DNA of 64,000 bases from Planctomycetaceae bacterium (GTDB lineage Bacteria; Planctomycetota; Planctomycetia; Pirellulales; Lacipirellulaceae): contig PABB01000042.1 in NCBI GenBank assembly GCA_002702655.1, forward strand, positions 1-64,000, written 5' to 3'. Under the pieces are notes generated by a model. That model was not told where the DNA came from. It ran no database searches and saw only the letters and a program-made list of their open reading frames with translations. The position numbers and the translations under genes are program-made. This document shows positions 45,075 through 55,194 of this stretch, in pieces. Each line of letters opens with the position of its first letter. The stretch's first letter is position 1.

Positions 45075-45488
45075 ATGGTTATCTACGGCACAGGTCTTTT
45101 GGCGTTTTGCCTGTTGGCGGGCGCCGTCGTGGGCCAATTGCTGGGATACCTGCTGGGCGTGGACGCCAACGTGGGGGGCGTCGGCATCGCGATGATCGCC
45201 CTGATCGTGCTGTCCGATCGTCTGCAGAAACGGGGAGCGCTGCAGCCGCCGACGCGACAGGGCGTGCTGTTCTGGAGCGCCGTCTATATCCCGGTGGTCG
45301 TGGCGATGGCCGCCAGCCAGAACGTGCAGGCGGCCGTCACGGGGGGCCCGGCGGCGATCACCGCGGGCGTGGCGTCGGTCGCGGCATGCCTGCTGCTTGT
45401 GCCCGCGATCAGCCGGTTGGCGCCGCCGCTGGCCGAATCGACGTTCGACGCCGCCGACGCCAATTCCTCGACCGACGAGGGGCGTTAG
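45075..45488 (+). CDS. madL: Malonate transporter subunit MadL
   Basis: A 137-residue membrane protein with four hydrophobic helices. MVIYGTGLLAFCLLAGAVVG, LGYLLGVDANVGGVGIAMIA and AASQNVQAAVTGGPAAITAG match MadL, the small subunit of the two-component MadLM malonate carrier. The larger subunit, madM, begins four bases after its stop. GGAGCG lies upstream of the ATG. The pair imports malonate with sodium, as known from Malonomonas rubra. Confidence 0.88.
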   Translation: MVIYGTGLLAFCLLAGAVVGQLLGYLLGVDANVGGVGIAMIALIVLSDRLQKRGALQPPTRQGVLFWSAVYIPVVVAMAASQNVQAAVTGGPAAITAGVASVAACLLLVPAISRLAPPLAESTFDAADANSSTDEGR

Positions 45489-45492
45489 GGGC

Positions 45493-46254
45493 ATGCTCGA
45501 CGCGGTGGAAACAGTTCTTGCCAAGTACTCGCTCGTCACGGCGTTGGCGTTGGTCGCTGCGGTGATGTGGATCTCTTACGCAGCGGCCAACGGCGTGTTC
45601 CGCGGGCGGGTGCACGGGTCGGCGCTTGCCATCTTGATCGGATTGATCGCCGCCTACGCGGGCGGAGCGGTCGCCGGCGGAAACGCCGGCGTCGCGGACG
45701 TGCCCTGGCTCGCCGGGGTGGGCGTGTTGGGCGGCGCTGCGTTTCGCGATCTGGCTATTGTGGCCACGGCGTTCGGCGTGCGGCTGGAGGAGTTCCGACG
45801 CACAGGCGTGGCCGGGATCGTGGCCTTGCTGGCCGGCGTGCTGGTCTCGTTTATCATCGGCGGGGTCACTGCCTACGCCTTCGGGTATCGCGATCCGCAG
45901 AGCATCGTCACCATTGGGGGCGGAGCGGCGACATACATTGTGGGGCCGGTGACCGGGGCGGCGGTCGGCGCCTCGAGCGAGGTGATCGCGCTGAGCGTCG
46001 CCGCGGGGTTGGTCAAATCGATCCTGGTGATGACCCTCACGCCGGTGGTCGCGCCGTGGATCGGGCTGGACAATCCGCACGCGGCCCTGATCTACGGCGG
46101 ACTGATGGGCACCACCAGCGGGGTCGCCGCGGGCCTGGCCGCCACCGACGAGCGGCTGGCCCCCTACGGCGCCATGACGGCCACGTTCTACACGGGGCTC
46201 GGCTGTCTGTTGGGCCCGTCGGTGCTGTACATGGCAATCCGAGTGCTCGTGTAG
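45493..46254 (+). CDS. madM: Malonate transporter subunit MadM
   Basis: A 253-residue membrane protein from ATG 45493; a longer open frame upstream overlaps madL and is not needed. The text YSLVTALALVAAVMWISYAA, GRVHGSALAILIGLIAAYAG and IVTIGGGAATYIVGPVTGAA, then LMGTTSGVAAGLAATDERL, is typical of MadM, with about seven to eight helices. It forms the malonate carrier with MadL. An acyl-CoA synthetase gene follows within 80 bases, which would activate the imported malonate. Confidence 0.9.
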   Translation: MLDAVETVLAKYSLVTALALVAAVMWISYAAANGVFRGRVHGSALAILIGLIAAYAGGAVAGGNAGVADVPWLAGVGVLGGAAFRDLAIVATAFGVRLEEFRRTGVAGIVALLAGVLVSFIIGGVTAYAFGYRDPQSIVTIGGGAATYIVGPVTGAAVGASSEVIALSVAAGLVKSILVMTLTPVVAPWIGLDNPHAALIYGGLMGTTSGVAAGLAATDERLAPYGAMTATFYTGLGCLLGPSVLYMAIRVLV

Positions 46255-46334
46255 CGCGCACGCGCGAAGTCGCGCCGACGCGACTGAGCAGAAATCACAG
46301 CAACGTGAGAAGAGTAGCGAGAGGCAACGCAATC

Positions 46335-47858
46335 GTGATCGTGAGCAGTGAGAGCAAGGATCGCCAGCCAGGGGAGCGACCGCCCGTCGTCCAGCGCGCC
46401 GCCGCGCACGGGGCGCGTACGGCCATGCTGGAGCCCGACGGCGCTGTCACCTACGACGAATTGCTCTCGCGTACCGATCGCGTATCCGCCGCACTGCTGC
46501 CCGAGCAGAGCGACCTGCAAGAAGCTCGCGTGGCCTATCTGTTGCCCCCGGGCGCCGACTACGTGGCCGCGCAGTGGGGAATCTGGCAAGCGGGCGGCGT
46601 GGCGACGCCGTTGAGCCTGTCAGCCGCGCCCCGCGAATGGCAGTACGTGCTGGCTGACTCGCAGGCGTCCGCGCTGATCACCACCGCGGACCTGCGCGAA
46701 CGCGTGGCCGCGACCTGCAACGCATTGGGCGTGCCGATCGTCACGCTTGAGGAAACTGCCCCGCACTCCCCTGCCGCGCTGCCGTCGATCATGCCGGACC
46801 GCCGCGCGATGATCCTGTACACGAGCGGCACCACCAGCCAGCCGAAGGGCGTGGTGTCGACGCACGGAAACATCCAAGCGCAAATCGAGACGCTCATTGA
46901 TGCCTGGAAGTGGCAGGCCGACGACGCAATCCCGCTGTTTCTGCCGCTGCATCACGTGCATGGCATCATCAACATCATGTCGTGTGCGCTGTGGGCGGGC
47001 GCCCGCGTGGAGCCCTTCCCGAAGTTCGATGCGGCCGGCGTGCTGCAGCGCGTCGCGGCGGGCGCCTACTCCGTCTTCATGGCGGTGCCGACCATTTATG
47101 TGAAACTGATCGACGCCGTTGAAACGCTGCCAGAGTCCCAGCGCGCAGCGGTCTGCGAGGGTTTTCGCGGCATGCGGCTGATGGTGTCGGGGTCCGCCGC
47201 GCTGCCGGCGACGATCCATGTCGCCTGGAGCGAACTCACCGGTCAGCAACTGCTGGAACGCTACGGCATGACCGAGATTGGGATGGCGTTGTCGAATCCC
47301 TACGATGGCGAGCGACGGCCCGGGGCCGTGGGGCAACCGCTGCCGGGGGTCGAGCTTCGACTGGTCGATGAACAGGGCCGGACGATCGACGGCGAGAACC
47401 AACCCGGCGAGATCCAGGTCCGCGGTCCCGGGGTGTTTGCGGAGTACTGGAACCGCCCCGAGGCGACGGCCGAGGCATTCGTCGACGGCTGGTTCCGCAC
47501 GGGCGACATCGCCGTGCGCGAGCGGGGCGCCTATCGCATCCTCGGCCGCAGCAGCGTCGACATCATCAAAAGCGGCGGCTACAAACTCTCGGCGCTGGAA
47601 ATCGAGACCGCCCTGCTGGAGCATCCCGCGATCGCCCAATGCGCGGTGGTCGGCCTGCCCGACGACACCTGGGGCGAAACGGTCGCCGCGGCCGTCGTGT
47701 TGCGCGACAGCGCGGCGCTCGACGCCGAGACGCTGACCGCCTGGTGCCGTGAGCAGATGTCGAGCTACAAGGTTCCGCAGCGGTTGTTGTTTGTTGACAG
47801 CCTGCCGCGTAATGCGATGGGCAAGGTGACCAAGCCGGCGGTGCGGGAGTTGTTTTGA
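46335..47858 (+). CDS. matB: Malonyl-CoA synthetase-like acyl-CoA synthetase
   Basis: A protein of 507 residues from GTG 46335, with GAGAGG about ten bases upstream; GTG 46341 is an alternative. The ANL-family core is complete: the P-loop ILYTSGTTSQPKGVVSTHGN, LERYGMTEIGMALSNPYDGE, the hinge region YRILGRSSVDIIKSGGYKLS and the C-terminal Lys in LPRNAMGKVTKPA. The sequence text around MTEIGMALSNP and the madLM genes directly upstream support MatB, which forms malonyl-CoA from malonate, ATP and CoA. No malonyl-CoA decarboxylase is in the window, so malonyl-CoA may feed fatty acid or polyketide synthesis. Confidence 0.85.
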   Translation: MIVSSESKDRQPGERPPVVQRAAAHGARTAMLEPDGAVTYDELLSRTDRVSAALLPEQSDLQEARVAYLLPPGADYVAAQWGIWQAGGVATPLSLSAAPREWQYVLADSQASALITTADLRERVAATCNALGVPIVTLEETAPHSPAALPSIMPDRRAMILYTSGTTSQPKGVVSTHGNIQAQIETLIDAWKWQADDAIPLFLPLHHVHGIINIMSCALWAGARVEPFPKFDAAGVLQRVAAGAYSVFMAVPTIYVKLIDAVETLPESQRAAVCEGFRGMRLMVSGSAALPATIHVAWSELTGQQLLERYGMTEIGMALSNPYDGERRPGAVGQPLPGVELRLVDEQGRTIDGENQPGEIQVRGPGVFAEYWNRPEATAEAFVDGWFRTGDIAVRERGAYRILGRSSVDIIKSGGYKLSALEIETALLEHPAIAQCAVVGLPDDTWGETVAAAVVLRDSAALDAETLTAWCREQMSSYKVPQRLLFVDSLPRNAMGKVTKPAVRELF

Positions 47859-47885
47859 GGCCGTGTCACCACCACATCAGGTTTA

Positions 47886-48449
47886 CTAGGGGACGCCGCT
47901 CGCTTGACCACCACGAGAGGTGAGCTTCGCGATCACGAATGTTGCCGCCGCTGCGGCGGCAATCCCGGCAGCAAGGATCCACGGCATCACCTCGAATGCC
48001 AGACCCGGGCCGTAGTGCAGAACGCGTTGAGGTCGGACCGCGCCCTTGTCAATCTCGTACCAACCCTGCAACTTGGCATCGTGTGTCGTCGGCTCTTCGA
48101 GCGACGCCAATAGGCGCCCCGATGGCTGCCGCTCAACTCGGAAGTACTCGTGATCGCCCCCCGCGTCGATCGAGTTGCGCAGGTCTTGGTTCACCTTTGC
48201 TAGCGGCAGGTCATCCAGCGAGGCGACCAGGGTGACCGGTGCATCGGCCAACTCGTACACTCGTATGGCGACGTACTCGCCGTCGTCCGTCTGCGCCAAC
48301 ACGGGGAATTGTCGCTCGTCCCGTTCGCCAACGACTTGTATGTGGCCGCGCTCGATCCACTTCCACGCGGGACGAAGTGATCCCATGCATCCGCCCAGAA
48401 AAGCGAGCGGGACCAGCGTCAGACCCAGGCAGCCGCGCAGTGAGTTCAT
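47886..48449 (-). CDS. Hypothetical lipoprotein with C-terminal membrane helix
   Basis: A 187-residue protein. The N-terminus has a signal with lipobox LGGC (LTLVPLAFLGGCMGS). The middle is a hydrophilic mixed region (GERDERQFPVLAQTDDGEYV). A hydrophobic alanine-rich helix near the C-terminus (MPWILAAGIAAAAAATFVIA) suggests a second membrane contact. No family is recognised. It converges with the matB gene and diverges from the PL8 lyase gene. Confidence 0.7.
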   Translation of the reverse strand: MNSLRGCLGLTLVPLAFLGGCMGSLRPAWKWIERGHIQVVGERDERQFPVLAQTDDGEYVAIRVYELADAPVTLVASLDDLPLAKVNQDLRNSIDAGGDHEYFRVERQPSGRLLASLEEPTTHDAKLQGWYEIDKGAVRPQRVLHYGPGLAFEVMPWILAAGIAAAAAATFVIAKLTSRGGQASGVP

Positions 48450-48567
48450 GAGACGGGTCAGTTTATGACAGGTGGCAAGAAGACACGCGCGTACGGCGGC
48501 ACTCGTTGGCGGGCAAGCACGGCCAATGCGTCCTCGCGGCTCGGTCGGTCAATAGATCAGGCTATTA

Positions 48568-50793
48568 TTGGTATCGGCGATGATTGAAACACGCAAATCA
48601 CCGACTGCGGGGCCCTTCGCGATGAGCATGGCGCGGTCCGCGCCTAGCGTCGCACCGGCGGACTGTGTCTGTTCCTCCAGTTGCTGCGACCTCCCAGCCC
48701 GCAACCGTCTCGTGCGGGCATCGTGGCGCAGCGCGCGGCTCATCGCCATTTGCCTCGCGATTCCTACGGCAGCGAACTGCGCGACGGCTCAAGAATCGCC
48801 GTCCGCCCCCGTCGACTTGGTTCTGCAACGCTACCGGCAGTTGCTCCTGCAAGGTGCTCCCGCCGATGACGAGATCGTTGCCGGCCGACTCGCGAAGCTG
48901 GCTCCTGACGGGTCGTGGCCGGACGTGGACTATCAGGACCGATCGCGCGCCGCTTGGAAGCCGCGCGAGCACCTGCTGCACGTGCAGGAACTGCTCAGCG
49001 CGTATTATGCCGACGACAGCCGCTACGGCCGCAGCGACGAGGCGATGGCGGCGGCCAAGTTGGCGCTGCAGCATTGGGCGGACCGCCGTTATCAGTGCCC
49101 CAACTGGTGGTTCAATCGCATTGGCGTGCCGCGCGCGATGCGCGACATCGCCGTGCTGCTGGGCGATGACCTGACAGGCGAGCTGCGCGCCGGCGTGCTG
49201 CAGGTGATCGCTCAATACCGCGTCGGCGGCACGGGCGCCAATCTCGCCTGGAGCGCTGAACTCGCGCTGCATCACGGCTGCCTGACGGGCGACGAAACGC
49301 AGGCGGCCCGGGCGGCAACGCAGCTGTTCAACGCCATCACGCTGGGCGAGCCGGAGGGCATTCAGACTGATTGGAGTTTCTTTCAGCACGGCCCGCGGCT
49401 GCACACGTTCGGCTACGGCCGGTCGTTTGTCGACGTGATCGTGCCTGTGGCTTGGCAGCTGCGCGGCACGCCCTGGGAGTTGTCGGCCGACAAACGGTCC
49501 GTGATGAGCCGCTTCTTGCTGGACGGCATGCAATGGATGTCGCGAGGCCCGTCCGTGCCGCCCAGCACGTTTGATCGGCAGGCGAGTCGCAAAGGGCAGC
49601 TGGCCAACGGCGACGTCCGGGACCACCTGCGCCTGTGGGCCGAAGTCGACGCGGCTCGGCGCGCTGGCATCAAAACGTATCGCGCACGGCTGGAGGGCGC
49701 CGCGGCTCCCCTCGTTGGGCACAGGCAGTTCCCGCTGGCCGACTTTGCCGCGCATCACCGACCCGGCGGCAGCTTTTTTCTCAAGACGATCTCTGATCGC
49801 ACGCGTCGCAGCGAGTCGATCAACGGCGAGAACCTACGCGGCGTGCCGTACCTCAACTCGGGCGACCTGTACGTCATCTGCGACGGACAGGAGTACGACG
49901 GCGCTGCGCCCGCGTGGGATTGGGCGCGGCTGCCGGGGATCACGACGGCCCAGGGCGGTCGCTCCCAACGGCGGCTGCCCTTTGTCGGCGGCGTGAGCGA
50001 CGGTTCGCTCGGGTTGGTCGCCATGGATTACGCCCGCGACGCGGCCGATGGCGAGCAGGCGTTTTCGGCTCGCAAAACCTGGTTCTTCGTCGACGATGCG
50101 GTGGTCGGGCTCGTGAGCGGCTGGCAGACGCGCGGCGACGGGGCGGCGATTACCACGTCGCTTGAGCAATGTCGCTACCGCGGCGAAGCGCTGGTTCGTG
50201 ACAGTGACGGCGGCTGGAAGCCCTTTGACGCCGATGGCGGCGCGGCCGAACGCGCGCAGGCGGTCTTGCATCACGGCGTCGGCTATGTCTCGCTGACTGG
50301 CGAACTCCTGAAGTGCCGCGCCAGCGTGCAGGAAGGAAGTTGGGCGGCGATCAACCACCGCTACCTGGGCGAACCTCCGGTGGCGCTGCCCATGTTGCAG
50401 GTCGTCTGCCGTCATGAGTCGCCGCCGCAGCCGTTGGGGTACGCGATCATCTTGGATGCGGACCAAGCGAAGCTTGACGCGGTGTTTGCCGAACCGCCCT
50501 GGCGCGTGCTGCAAAACGACCGCCAGTGCCAAGCAATTCACTGCCCGGGTCGCGGCACGCTGGCCGCGCTCTTCGCCCCCGGACGACTCGACTGGGATGG
50601 CACGACGCTGCTCGCCGTTGATCGTCCTTGCCTTGCGCTGATCGCCGGCGAACGCCTGTGGCTGTGCGATCCCACCCACCAGGGCGGCGCCGTCGCGGCA
50701 ACCTGGCAGGGCGTCGAGACGACGATCGAGCTACCTCCCGCCGGCCGCCCGTGCAGTCCGTTGCACGCCTCGTTGCCAACCGACAGACGCTAA
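48568..50793 (+). CDS. Polysaccharide lyase family 8 (exported)
   Basis: Up to 741 residues. The start is uncertain: GTG 48568, ATG 48580 and ATG 48622 are all in frame, and the signal-like stretch (SARLIAICLAIPTAANCATA) suggests a start later than 48568. The PL8 pattern is clear: QCPNWWFNRIGVPRAMRDIA (alpha-toroid with the catalytic Asn region), TDWSFFQHGPRLHTFGYGRS with the His/Tyr pair, and NGENLRGVPYLNSGDLYVIC followed by WDWARLPGITT. PL8 enzymes cleave hyaluronan, chondroitin or xanthan by beta-elimination. Sulfated or uronic-acid polysaccharides are common planctomycete food, which fits. No sulfatase is adjacent. Confidence 0.85.
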   Translation: MVSAMIETRKSPTAGPFAMSMARSAPSVAPADCVCSSSCCDLPARNRLVRASWRSARLIAICLAIPTAANCATAQESPSAPVDLVLQRYRQLLLQGAPADDEIVAGRLAKLAPDGSWPDVDYQDRSRAAWKPREHLLHVQELLSAYYADDSRYGRSDEAMAAAKLALQHWADRRYQCPNWWFNRIGVPRAMRDIAVLLGDDLTGELRAGVLQVIAQYRVGGTGANLAWSAELALHHGCLTGDETQAARAATQLFNAITLGEPEGIQTDWSFFQHGPRLHTFGYGRSFVDVIVPVAWQLRGTPWELSADKRSVMSRFLLDGMQWMSRGPSVPPSTFDRQASRKGQLANGDVRDHLRLWAEVDAARRAGIKTYRARLEGAAAPLVGHRQFPLADFAAHHRPGGSFFLKTISDRTRRSESINGENLRGVPYLNSGDLYVICDGQEYDGAAPAWDWARLPGITTAQGGRSQRRLPFVGGVSDGSLGLVAMDYARDAADGEQAFSARKTWFFVDDAVVGLVSGWQTRGDGAAITTSLEQCRYRGEALVRDSDGGWKPFDADGGAAERAQAVLHHGVGYVSLTGELLKCRASVQEGSWAAINHRYLGEPPVALPMLQVVCRHESPPQPLGYAIILDADQAKLDAVFAEPPWRVLQNDRQCQAIHCPGRGTLAALFAPGRLDWDGTTLLAVDRPCLALIAGERLWLCDPTHQGGAVAATWQGVETTIELPPAGRPCSPLHASLPTDRR

Positions 50794-50845
50794 CCTCCGC
50801 CGGCGCGGGAAGCAATCAGGCACGCGGGCAGTCGAGCGTTGTCCC

Positions 50846-52627
50846 TCACTCCTTGATCATATCCTTCACCGTCATCCCGCCGGGGATCATCGGCAGGACG
50901 TGTTCCTGGTACGGGGCGGCGACGTCCAGGACGAAGGGGCCGTCGTAGGCGAGCATCTCTTCCAGCGCGGCCGGGAAGTCGTCCTTCTTGTCGACGTACG
51001 CGGCGCCGCAGCCGAAGCCTTTGGCGATCTGCACGAAGTTGGGGTACCGCTCGCTGGGGTCGGTCGAGCCGATGCCGTCGCCTTCGCCGGACCACTCGGG
51101 ATTGTCGATCGGGCCCAGGTAGGTGTGGGCGCGGTTGCCGTGCATGAAGCGGTCTTCCCACTGCACGACCATGCCCAGGTGCTGGTTGTTCAACAGCAGC
51201 ACCTTCACCGGCAGCTTTTCACAGGCGCACGTGGCCAGTTCCTGCACGTTCATCAGGAAGCTGCCGTCGCCGTCGATGTCGATGACCAGCCGGCCGGGGT
51301 GGGCGGCTTGCGCGCCCATGGCCGCCGGCAAGCCGAAGCCCATCGTGCCCAGGCCGCTGCTGCAAAGCCAGCGGCGGGGTTGGTCGAACTTGTAGAACTG
51401 GGCCGACCACATTTGATGCTGGCCGACGCCCACTGCGATGATCGGATCCTGATCGTGAATCGTCTCCCACAGCGTGCGGATCGCGTGCTGCTGCAGGATG
51501 CCGGGGTACGACTCGTCGTATTTGAACGGATCGTCTTTCTTCCACTTCTTGCACTGGGCGACCCAGCCGGAAATGTCGTCGGGCGCCTCGACGATCTTGT
51601 TGAGCTCTTCCAGTGCGAACTTCACGTCGCTGCACACGGGAATGTGGGCCTGCTTGTTCTTGTTCAGTTCCGAGGCGTCGATGTCCACGTGGATGATCTT
51701 GCCGTGCTTGCAGAACGCCTCCACTTTGCCGGTCACCCGGTCGTCGAACCGCACGCCCAGGGCGATCAGCAAGTCCGCTTCGTCCACGGCATAGTTGGCG
51801 TACACGCTGCCGTGCATGCCCAGCATGTCCAGCGATAGCGGGTCGGTTGACGGGTAAGCGCCCAACCCCATGACGGTCGTGGTGATCGGAATGCCGGTCT
51901 TGGCGACCAACTCGCGGAGGTCGTCGCTCGCCTCGGCGGAGATGATTCCCCCGCCGGCGTAGATGATGGGGCGCTTGGCCATTTTGATGGCCGCGGCGAT
52001 TTGATTGATTTGCTCGGGCCGGGCCAGCGGCGGGTGCATGTTGCCGTAGCCGGGCAGATTGAGCGGCGCGTTGTAGTCGGGCACGCACTGGGCGAACTGC
52101 ACGTTCTTGGGCATGTCGATCAGCACCGGGCCCTGCCGACCGGTCGTGGCGAGCACGTAAGCCTCGCGCACAATGCGGGCGAGGTCCTCGACATCGGTCA
52201 CCAGGTAATGGTGCTTGGTGATGCCGCGACAGACTTCCACGATGGGCGTTTCTTGGAACGCGTCGGTGCCGATCACGGCGGTGGGAACCTGCCCCGTGAT
52301 GGCGATCATGGGAATGCTGTCGAGCTTGGCGTCGGCGATGGCCGTGACCAGATTGGTGGCGCCGGGGCCGCTGGTGGCCATACAGACGCCCACCTTGCCC
52401 GTGCTGCGGGCCCAGCCCTGCGCGGCAAAGCCGCCTCCCTGCTCGTGACGCGGAAGGATGGTGCGAATCTGATCGCCGAAGCGGGTCAGCGCCTGGTGCA
52501 GCGGCATGCTGCAGCCGCCCGGGTAGGCGAAGATCGTGTCGACGCCCAAGTTGACCAGCGACTGAACCAGAATGTCCGCCCCGGAAGTCAACTCGCCCTT
52601 GGTTCGCGTCTGGTCGATCGTTGCCAC
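50846..52627 (-). CDS. ilvB: Acetolactate synthase, large subunit
   Basis: A protein of 593 residues from GTG 52627, with GAGAGG about 8 bases upstream; GTG 52642 is also open. The ThDP-enzyme parts are all present: the catalytic Glu region [40 protein letters not shown], the FAD-binding middle domain with [17 protein letters not shown], and the ThDP/Mg motif [20 protein letters not shown] followed by NNQHLGM. It condenses two pyruvates to acetolactate, or pyruvate with 2-ketobutyrate, in branched-chain amino acid synthesis. No small regulatory subunit gene lies next to it in this window. Confidence 0.95.
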   Translation of the reverse strand: MATIDQTRTKGELTSGADILVQSLVNLGVDTIFAYPGGCSMPLHQALTRFGDQIRTILPRHEQGGGFAAQGWARSTGKVGVCMATSGPGATNLVTAIADAKLDSIPMIAITGQVPTAVIGTDAFQETPIVEVCRGITKHHYLVTDVEDLARIVREAYVLATTGRQGPVLIDMPKNVQFAQCVPDYNAPLNLPGYGNMHPPLARPEQINQIAAAIKMAKRPIIYAGGGIISAEASDDLRELVAKTGIPITTTVMGLGAYPSTDPLSLDMLGMHGSVYANYAVDEADLLIALGVRFDDRVTGKVEAFCKHGKIIHVDIDASELNKNKQAHIPVCSDVKFALEELNKIVEAPDDISGWVAQCKKWKKDDPFKYDESYPGILQQHAIRTLWETIHDQDPIIAVGVGQHQMWSAQFYKFDQPRRWLCSSGLGTMGFGLPAAMGAQAAHPGRLVIDIDGDGSFLMNVQELATCACEKLPVKVLLLNNQHLGMVVQWEDRFMHGNRAHTYLGPIDNPEWSGEGDGIGSTDPSERYPNFVQIAKGFGCGAAYVDKKDDFPAALEEMLAYDGPFVLDVAAPYQEHVLPMIPGGMTVKDMIKE

Positions 52628-53027
52628 AATTGCACCTCTCACAATCTCGGAATCAGTGAAGCGGGGCCAGCTGGAACATGTGCTGGTCTGTGCCGGTCGA
52701 AGTTGCGTTGCCGGTCGCGGCCACGGCGACCCCGATGTGAAGCGGACGCACCGCGTCGGTCACGGGTTCGGGCGCGAAGGTAGGATTACTGCGCCGTAAA
52801 CCCGTTTATAGTAAGCGACTTACATCGCTTCGGCAAGGAGATTTGCCGGTCGACGGCGGTTCTGGCCCGCGTGGATATCGCCATGATTTCGCCCCGCGGC
52901 TGACGGCGGGGCCCGCGGGGCAAGCCCCGCGGCTCAATCACTGTGCTGCGATGCTGGCGGGCGTAAGCGCCGGGGCGGAGTACGAACACCCGTGATTGCC
53001 CGCCCTACGGCATGCTCCACCCGCCGG
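52628..53027. other. Intergenic region upstream of ilvB with GC-rich inverted repeat
   Basis: About 400 bases between ilvB and a small membrane gene. It contains a perfect hairpin CCGCGGGGC-AA-GCCCCGCGG at 52913-52932, preceded by a related GCCCCGCGG at 52891. No T-run follows, so it looks more like a dispersed repeat than a terminator. The ilvB promoter should be near 52650-52800; a leader peptide was not found. Confidence 0.5.
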
Positions 53028-53249
53028 CTAGGTATTCACGCGCCGAGGGATGGTGAACGAATACAGAATGACCACCGCCCCGCCGGCCATCAGGCTCCAG
53101 GGGGCCCACTCCGGCGGGTTGATTTCTTTGACCGCGGAATTGGCAGGGGCGCTCTCGGGTTGCTTCAACACGGCCTTTTCAATGGCCAGCGCTTCGGCGC
53201 CCAGAATGGCGCTGGAGACCCCCAGGGCCAAGAACAAGGACCGCCACAT
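53028..53249 (-). CDS. Small membrane protein
   Basis: A 73-residue protein with a signal or N-terminal helix (MWRSLFLALGVSSAILGAEA) and a second helix near the C-terminus (PWSLMAGGAVVILYSFTI) followed by PRRVNT. Ser/Pro-rich linker between them. The layout with EWAPWSLMAGG resembles small planctomycete inner-membrane proteins of unknown function. It is isolated between ilvB and a divergent PQQ-propeller gene. Coding status is probable from the two clean helices and the ATG. Confidence 0.6.
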   Translation of the reverse strand: MWRSLFLALGVSSAILGAEALAIEKAVLKQPESAPANSAVKEINPPEWAPWSLMAGGAVVILYSFTIPRRVNT

Positions 53250-53562
53250 GATGCTGCTGCTCCGGGAGGACGTGGTGGTGAGTGGTGAAGGGAGACGCCC
53301 AGCGGCGCTGCCGCGGCAGTCTCATTTTTTCCATCGGCGTCGCCCGCCGGGCGCGTTGACCCGCAGCGGCGGCGGTGCGGCGTATTCGCGTTCTATCCCG
53401 CCGGGTCGTGCGATTGGCGCCGTTTGTAAGGCGGGGTACCGTCCCCGTCACGGGAAAACTTGCCGCTGACCGCAGAGTTCACTGATAATGCCCGCCCGCG
53501 CCGCGGCCGTGCCAAAGGCCGCGGCTCGCGCTTCTCAAGAACCTATTGCCGCTGAGGTTGCC
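53250..53562. other. Divergent intergenic region
   Basis: About 310 bases between the small membrane gene and the PQQ-propeller gene, GC-rich with several short CCGCCG runs. No gene or clear promoter seen. Confidence 0.4.
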
Positions 53563-54951
53563 ATGGCTGTCGCATTGCGTCGGATCGTTTGGTTGGGACT
53601 CCTGGCGTGCGTCGCCAGCGCGCTGATCGCGCCGCCGGCTGCCGCGTCGGACTGGTTGCGGTTCCGCGGACCCAACGGCACGGGTATCTGCCCTGACACG
53701 GCGCCACTGCCGGTTGAATTCGGCGCCGACAAAAACCTGGCGTGGCAAATCGACTTGCCGGGGCGCGGCTCCAGTTGCCCGATCGTCGTGGGCGACAAGG
53801 TGTTTGTCACGTGCTGGAGCGGCTACGGCATGGGCGCCCGCGACGAAGACCCCGGCGACCAGGCCGATCTGAAACGCCACCTGGTGTGCGTCGATCGCCA
53901 CAGCGGCAAGATCCTGTGGGACACGCCGGTTGATCCCTACCTGCCCGAGGACGAATACGGCGGCATGTTCGCCGAGCATGGTTACGCGTCGCACACGCCG
54001 GTGAGCGACGGCGAGCGCGTATACTGCTACTTCGGCAAGACCGGCGCCGTGGCCTTCGACATGGCCGGCAATCAACTGTGGAAAACGCAGGTCGGCACGG
54101 AGTCGGATCCGCGCAACTGGGGCTCGGCCTCCAGCCCGGTGTTGTACAAGGATCTGCTGATTATCACCGCTTCGGCGGAAAGCGAAGCGCTGGTCGGGCT
54201 CGACAAGAAAACGGGCAAGGAAGTTTGGCGGCAGGAGGCGTCGGGGCTTTCGGGCACCTGGAGCACGCCGATTCTGATGGAGGTCGACGACGAGCGCACC
54301 GACCTGGTGATCGGCGTGCCGTACGAGATTTGGGGCATCAATCCCGAAAACGGCAAACTACGCTGGCACTGCAAGGGCGCCGACAGCAACTCGTTCTGCG
54401 CCAGCCTGGTGGCGGGCGACGGCGTCGTGTACGCCGTGGATGGTCGCAATGGCGGCGGCACGGCGGTGCGCGTCGGCGGCGAGGGGGACGTCACCGGCAC
54501 GCACGTGGTATGGCGCACGCAGGAGCGAAACCGAATTGTCACGCCGCTGCTCGTCGACGGGCGGCTCTGCTACCTCTCCGGCGGCATGGCCGTGTCGATG
54601 GACGCGACCAATGGCGCCGCGAACAAAGCGCGGCTGCCGGCGGGCGATGCGCCCGCTCCTCCGGTCGGGGGCGGCGGCGGTCCCGGCGGTCGCCGGGGCG
54701 GGCGGGGGGTTCGCAGTATGGACTACGCGTCGCCCATTTATGCCGACGAGAGAATCTACTTCCCCTCGCGCCGCGGCGACATCTACGTGGTCGCCCCGGG
54801 CGATGAGTTGGAGGTGCTCGCGGTGAATCGCCTCAGCGACGACCCCGACGAGGACTACAGCAGCTCGCCAGCGGCCAGCGACGGGCAGCTGTTCATTCGC
54901 ACGAGCAAGCGGCTGTATTGCGTCTCGTTGTCGTCGGAAGGGACGCTGTAG
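53563..54951 (+). CDS. Exported PQQ-like beta-propeller protein
   Basis: A protein of 462 residues from ATG 53563, with GAGG upstream and an immediate signal peptide (MAVALRRIVWLGLLACVASA). The mature protein begins DWLRFRGPNGTG, the usual opening of planctomycete PQQ-binding-like propellers (BamB/PQQ_2 type). Repeats such as LVCVDRHSGKILWDTPVD, AFDMAGNQLWKTQVGTESDP and LVGLDKKTGKEVWRQEASGL make up the blades. A glycine-rich insert (GGGGGPGGRRGGRG) near residue 365 interrupts the fold. Such proteins are very common in planctomycetes; whether they bind PQQ is generally unknown. Periplasmic location is predicted. Confidence 0.88.
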   Translation: MAVALRRIVWLGLLACVASALIAPPAAASDWLRFRGPNGTGICPDTAPLPVEFGADKNLAWQIDLPGRGSSCPIVVGDKVFVTCWSGYGMGARDEDPGDQADLKRHLVCVDRHSGKILWDTPVDPYLPEDEYGGMFAEHGYASHTPVSDGERVYCYFGKTGAVAFDMAGNQLWKTQVGTESDPRNWGSASSPVLYKDLLIITASAESEALVGLDKKTGKEVWRQEASGLSGTWSTPILMEVDDERTDLVIGVPYEIWGINPENGKLRWHCKGADSNSFCASLVAGDGVVYAVDGRNGGGTAVRVGGEGDVTGTHVVWRTQERNRIVTPLLVDGRLCYLSGGMAVSMDATNGAANKARLPAGDAPAPPVGGGGGPGGRRGGRGVRSMDYASPIYADERIYFPSRRGDIYVVAPGDELEVLAVNRLSDDPDEDYSSSPAASDGQLFIRTSKRLYCVSLSSEGTL

Positions 54952-55194
54952 CGGGCGTTCTGCTCGGCCGTCGGTGCGCGTTGCTGACGCCGGTTCTGCG
55001 CGACGCGGTCGCTCGTTTCGCACTTGCGCGAAACCTGTGCGCGACGGGAAGAGCTTTTGGCAAGTTGCTCCATAAAAAGCCGGCAATTTGTCCGTTGCGA
55101 GTTTTGAACTGCGCGGCCCGCCGCTTACACTCAGGCAACAGCGACTTCCAGCGAGCGCTGCTCGCAGTCTTGCCCCCGAGTGAAGAGGCTCCTG

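Noticed and set aside
46620-47639. A 339-residue minus-strand open frame
   Set aside because: Antisense to the acyl-CoA synthetase; composition rich in R, G, H and Q with no domain.
52891-52932. GC-rich hairpin as an intrinsic terminator or attenuator of ilvB
   Set aside because: No T-run follows and no leader peptide is seen; it fits a dispersed repeat better.
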